From: Alkalimonas cellulosilytica
Lineage (GTDB): Bacteria; Pseudomonadota; Gammaproteobacteria; Enterobacterales; Alteromonadaceae
NCBI RefSeq assembly: GCF_036325985.1
Contig: NZ_JAUHLI010000006.1
Coordinates: 171,600-235,599, forward strand
Direction of reading: 5' to 3'
DNA length: 64,000 bases
Each line of letters begins with the position of its first letter. Position 1 is the first letter of the stretch. The position numbers were made by a program, and so were the translations under genes. The notes beneath the pieces were generated by a model. That model did no database searches. It had not been told where the DNA came from and saw nothing but the letters and a program-made list of their open reading frames with translations. Positions 61,534 through 64,000 of this stretch are shown piece after piece.

Positions 61534-62709
61534 ATGTTTCAACCACAGATCCGTATACCAGCCACCTACATGCGTGGCGGAACCTCGAAAGGGGTATTTT
61601 TTAAGCTGGACGATTTGCCAGAGCAGGCGAGGGTGCCTGGCCCGGCGCGGGATGCACTGCTGCTGCGGGTGATTGGCAGCCCGGACCCGTACGGCAAACA
61701 CACCGATGGTATGGGCGGGGCGACCTCCAGCACCAGCAAAACGGTGATTTTAAGCAAAAGCAGCCAGCCGGAGCACGATGTCGATTACCTGTTTGGTCAG
61801 GTCGCCATCGACAAGGCCTTTATCGACTGGAGCGGCAACTGCGGCAATCTAACCGCTGCGGTTGGCTCTTTTGCCATCAGCAATGGTTTGGTGGATGCCA
61901 GCCGTATTCCGCAAAACGGCATTTGCACGGTGCGGATTTGGCAAGCCAATATTGGCAAAACCATTATTGCGCATGTGCCAATCACCAACGGCGAGGTGCA
62001 GGAAACCGGACACTTTGAGCTCGATGGGGTAACTTTCCCGGCGGCTGAAGTGGTGATCGACTTTACGGATCCGGCCGATGCCACCGGAGCTATGTTCCCA
62101 ACCGGCAATCTGGTCGATACGCTGGAGGTACCTGGAGTAGGCAGTTTCCCGGCCACCTTTATCAACGCCGGCATCCCGACCATCTTTTTAAATGCCGCCG
62201 ATCTGGGCTTTGATGGCACCGAGCTTCAAGATGCCATTAATGGCAGTGCTGAAATGTTACAGCGCTTTGAAACCATTCGGGCCTATGGCGCACGGCAGAT
62301 GGGCCTTATCAGCGATATAGCCGAAGCCGCCAGCCGGCAGCATACGCCGAAAATTGCCTTTGTTGCACCGCCAAAAAGCTACAGCGCATCCAGTGGCAAA
62401 GCGGTCGATGCTGCCGATATCGACTTGCTAGTGCGAGCGCTTTCGATGGGCAAGCTGCACCACGCCATGATGGGCACTGCGGCTGTAGCCATTGGCACCG
62501 CAGCTGCGATTCCAGGCACTTTGGTCAACCTGGCCGCCGGGGGCGGCAAGCTGGATGCAGTGCGCTTTGGCCATCCCTCCGGCACGCTCAAAGTAGGGGC
62601 CGCGGCCGAGCAGCAAAACGACGATTGGGTCGTCACCAAAGCCAGCATGAGCCGCAGCGCCCGGGTGCTGATGGAAGGCTGGGTGCGGGTACCAAGGGAT
62701 TGTTTTTAA
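61534..62709 (+). CDS. prpF: 2-methylaconitate cis-trans isomerase PrpF
   Basis: PrpF isomerises the trans-methylaconitate made by AcnD so that aconitase can hydrate it to 2-methylisocitrate. The 391-residue product has the start PQIRIPATYMRGGTSKGVFF. It also shows the diaminopimelate-epimerase-like segments DYLFGQVAID, DWSGNCGNLTAAVGSFAI and KIAFVAPPKSYSA. The ATG at 61534 has GGAG six bases upstream; the ATG at 61522 would put the ribosome site inside the gene. It is the last gene of the operon. Confidence 0.96.
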   Translation: MFQPQIRIPATYMRGGTSKGVFFKLDDLPEQARVPGPARDALLLRVIGSPDPYGKHTDGMGGATSSTSKTVILSKSSQPEHDVDYLFGQVAIDKAFIDWSGNCGNLTAAVGSFAISNGLVDASRIPQNGICTVRIWQANIGKTIIAHVPITNGEVQETGHFELDGVTFPAAEVVIDFTDPADATGAMFPTGNLVDTLEVPGVGSFPATFINAGIPTIFLNAADLGFDGTELQDAINGSAEMLQRFETIRAYGARQMGLISDIAEAASRQHTPKIAFVAPPKSYSASSGKAVDAADIDLLVRALSMGKLHHAMMGTAAVAIGTAAAIPGTLVNLAAGGGKLDAVRFGHPSGTLKVGAAAEQQNDDWVVTKASMSRSARVLMEGWVRVPRDCF

Positions 62710-62729
62710 AGCTGGCTATTCAAATGACT

Positions 62730-62752
62730 AAAGGCGCTGCGGCGCCTTTTTT
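62730..62752 (+). terminator. Rho-independent terminator after prpF
   Basis: A 7-bp stem (AAGGCGC at 62731-62737, GCGCCTT at 62742-62748) with a 4-base loop ends in six T residues (62747-62752). It ends the prp operon a few bases before the stop codon of the convergent integrase gene. Confidence 0.88.
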
Positions 62753-62754
62753 AA

Positions 62755-63720
62755 TTACAGCAACTGCGACAACGGGCTTTTCACACCGCTGGCACCACGA
62801 TTAAGCACATGGGTATAAATTTGCGTGGTGCGTACATCGGTATGGCCCAATTGTTCCTGCACGGTACGGATATCGGCACCGGATTCGAGCAAATGGGTGG
62901 CGAACGAATGGCGTAGGGTGTGGCAGGTGACATTTTTACGAATTTCCGCTTTGCGGGCGGCGATTTTGATTTCACGCCGTACACAGGATTCATCCAGATG
63001 ATGCCGACGAATGCTTTTTGATTCTGGATCCAGGCTGAGTTTTATCGACGGAAACAAGTAATGCCAGCCTAGCTGCTTGGGAGCACTCGGGTTTTTGCGT
63101 GCTAGTGCAAAGGGAAGCCATACACCGGCATAGTCAGGGTTCGCCAGATCTGCCTGAAAATACTGCATCACATGCTGAGTTTGTTGCTTCAGGCTTGTAA
63201 CCAATTCGGGCGCAAGTGTGACCCGGCGGTTTTTGTTGCCTTTCCCCTGCCACACCATCACCGACAGGTAATCGTAATCGATGTCCTGCACCCGCAGCCG
63301 AACAGCTTCCATTAAACGCAAACCGCTGCCATACATCAGTTGCGCAATTAATTTGTACTTTGGGTCGATCAGCCGTAAAAGTGCTGCAACCTCAGGTCGG
63401 GTAAGTACCACCGGAAGCTTTGGACTCACCTGAGAGCGGTTAAACTCAAGGTTAAGCGACAGCGGCTTTTGCAGCACCTTGCTGTACAAAAAACTAAGTG
63501 CATTTAAAGCCGTTGCCTGTGTACGAGGCGCTACATGGCGCTGATTGGCTAAATAGTTTAAAAACAGCTCGACATCAGCATCACCCAGCTTGGCAGGGTG
63601 CTGCTTTTTACTAAACAGGATGTAAAAGCGGATCCAATAAATGTAAGTATCCACAGTTCGCCTGGCATAACGACGAACCGTCATAAACTCTGCTACGTGA
63701 TCAAGAAATGGTGAAACCAT
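62755..63720 (-). CDS. intI: Integron integrase IntI
   Basis: This 321-residue tyrosine recombinase inserts and removes gene cassettes at attI and attC sites. Catalytic residues are Arg135 (GSGLRLMEA), Lys160 (WQGKGNKNR), His267 and Arg270 (CHTLRH), His293 (QLGHTD) and Tyr302 (IYTHV). The patch KNPSAPKQLGWHYLFPS (about 209-225) is the extra segment found only in integron integrases. The end GASGVKSPLSQLL is also typical. The ATG at 63720 has a GAGG ribosome site; a longer reading to 63816 runs through the promoter and LexA-like site. No frameshift or lost motif is seen, so it should be active. Confidence 0.96.
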   Translation of the reverse strand: MVSPFLDHVAEFMTVRRYARRTVDTYIYWIRFYILFSKKQHPAKLGDADVELFLNYLANQRHVAPRTQATALNALSFLYSKVLQKPLSLNLEFNRSQVSPKLPVVLTRPEVAALLRLIDPKYKLIAQLMYGSGLRLMEAVRLRVQDIDYDYLSVMVWQGKGNKNRRVTLAPELVTSLKQQTQHVMQYFQADLANPDYAGVWLPFALARKNPSAPKQLGWHYLFPSIKLSLDPESKSIRRHHLDESCVRREIKIAARKAEIRKNVTCHTLRHSFATHLLESGADIRTVQEQLGHTDVRTTQIYTHVLNRGASGVKSPLSQLL

Positions 63721-63742
63721 TGCACGAACCTCAAAAATAAGC

Positions 63743-63758
63743 ATGTATAAATAAACAG
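63743..63758. promoter_or_regulatory. LexA-box candidate before intI
   Basis: The 16 bases ATGTATAAATAAACAG match 13 of 16 positions of the gammaproteobacterial LexA box (CTGTATATATATACAG) and keep the TGT-N8-ACA core spacing. It lies 22 bases before the intI start codon, where LexA would block transcription. SOS control of intI is established for other integrons. Confidence 0.7.
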
Positions 63759-63950
63759 TGGTCAGTAAATTTATTGTAAGCAAGTTGCTTGCAGGGAAAA
63801 TCCCTGCTTTTTGCAAAAATAATTTACACCTTCGTTATGAAGTTGTTGATATGGCGCAGGTAGTTCGCTAGATTGATGAAATCGAAAAAAGATAGAAGGG
63901 AAAATCCCGTGGGGAAAAAAGGGATTTTCCAAACTACTAAGCTGTTATGC
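63759..63950. other. Integron attI region with repeats and possible cassette promoter
   Basis: The stretch between intI and the first cassette is where attI and the cassette promoter should lie. GTTATGC at 63944-63950 is a candidate core crossover site. GGAAAATCCC occurs at 63795-63804 and again at 63899-63908, and its inverted copy GGGATTTTCC at 63921-63930 pairs with the second, a likely integrase-binding or hairpin feature. TTTACA at 63823 and TGATAT at 63847 (18-base spacing) could be a weak outward promoter. No gene is visible here. Exact attI limits cannot be set without related sequences. Confidence 0.6.
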
Positions 63951-63965
63951 ACTCAAAGGTTCGAG

Positions 63966-64000
63966 ATGAGCGACAAGATTCCATGTGCAGAATGTGGAGC
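63966..64000 (+). CDS. First integron cassette gene (cut by window end)
   Basis: An open frame starts with ATG at 63966, 15 bases after the candidate attI core, and reads MSDKIPCAECG to the edge. The CxxC pair so near the start suggests a zinc-ribbon-type N-terminus. An AAAGGTTCGAG stretch could be the ribosome site. Close distance between attI and the start codon is typical of first cassettes. The product cannot be named from 11 residues. Confidence 0.5.
   Translation, partial: MSDKIPCAECG

Noticed and set aside
63721..63816. N-terminal extension of intI
   Set aside because: It would translate the promoter and LexA-like site, and IntI proteins begin at the equivalent of the ATG at 63720.
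1..64000. tRNA, rRNA, CRISPR array, prophage or restriction system
   Set aside because: I looked for cloverleaf ends, regularly spaced repeats and phage or restriction proteins and saw none; a tRNA scan would confirm.

Overview
The window is a gammaproteobacterial chromosome segment. Many genes have close Escherichia coli counterparts (kdp, rnk, ydbH-ynbE-ydbL, upp, sbcB, hrpA, rlmI). The acnD-prpF form of the methylcitrate operon, a fused thiDE gene and an integron integrase suggest an aquatic member of the Alteromonadales, perhaps near Rheinheimera or Alishewanella. That placement is inference from gene style, not from a marker gene. No rRNA, tRNA, CRISPR array or prophage was recognised.

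Bases 1-13840 form a potassium and cation homeostasis island. A Kdp pump operon (kdpB cut by the window edge, kdpC, a TorF-type outer-membrane protein, kdpD) meets a convergent ktrA-ktrB pair. Then come trkH overlapping kdpE, a KefB/KefC-like CPA2 antiporter, and a three-gene operon of a tandem DUF1538 membrane protein, a PII-like protein and a CBS-pair protein. The sensor kdpD and its regulator kdpE are separated by the other potassium transporters.

Bases 13880-33640 lie mostly on the minus strand. They hold rnk, a large periplasmic-propeller sensor kinase, nnr, the ydbH-ynbE-ydbL envelope lipid bridge, an NlpE/META lipoprotein, an alpha/beta hydrolase and an unrecognised Pro-rich protein. 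A TolC/HlyD/two-permease exporter operon follows without an ATPase, then upp and a DUF2059 protein. The stretch ends with an RsbQ-like hydrolase translationally coupled to a PAS histidine kinase, the most unusual signalling unit here.

Bases 33820-39490 are the thiamine operon thiC-thiDE-thiS-thiG-thiH under a TPP riboswitch. Bases 39620-55470 are mixed housekeeping: DUF4282, sbcB, a DUF482 acyltransferase, a DUF938 methyltransferase, an AlkB-type monooxygenase with a divergent AraC regulator, tspO, an MipA/OmpV protein, a 266-bp MITE-like element, a secreted isoaspartyl peptidase, a CBS protein, hrpA, a PilZ protein, a YceI protein and rlmI.

Bases 55690-62710 are the 2-methylcitrate operon for propionate breakdown: GntR regulator, prpB, prpC, acnD, prpF. 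It has palindromic operator candidates, intercistronic repeats and the remnant of a duplicated prpF start. The window ends in the head of an integron: intI on the minus strand with a LexA-box candidate, an attI region and the first codons of a cassette gene.
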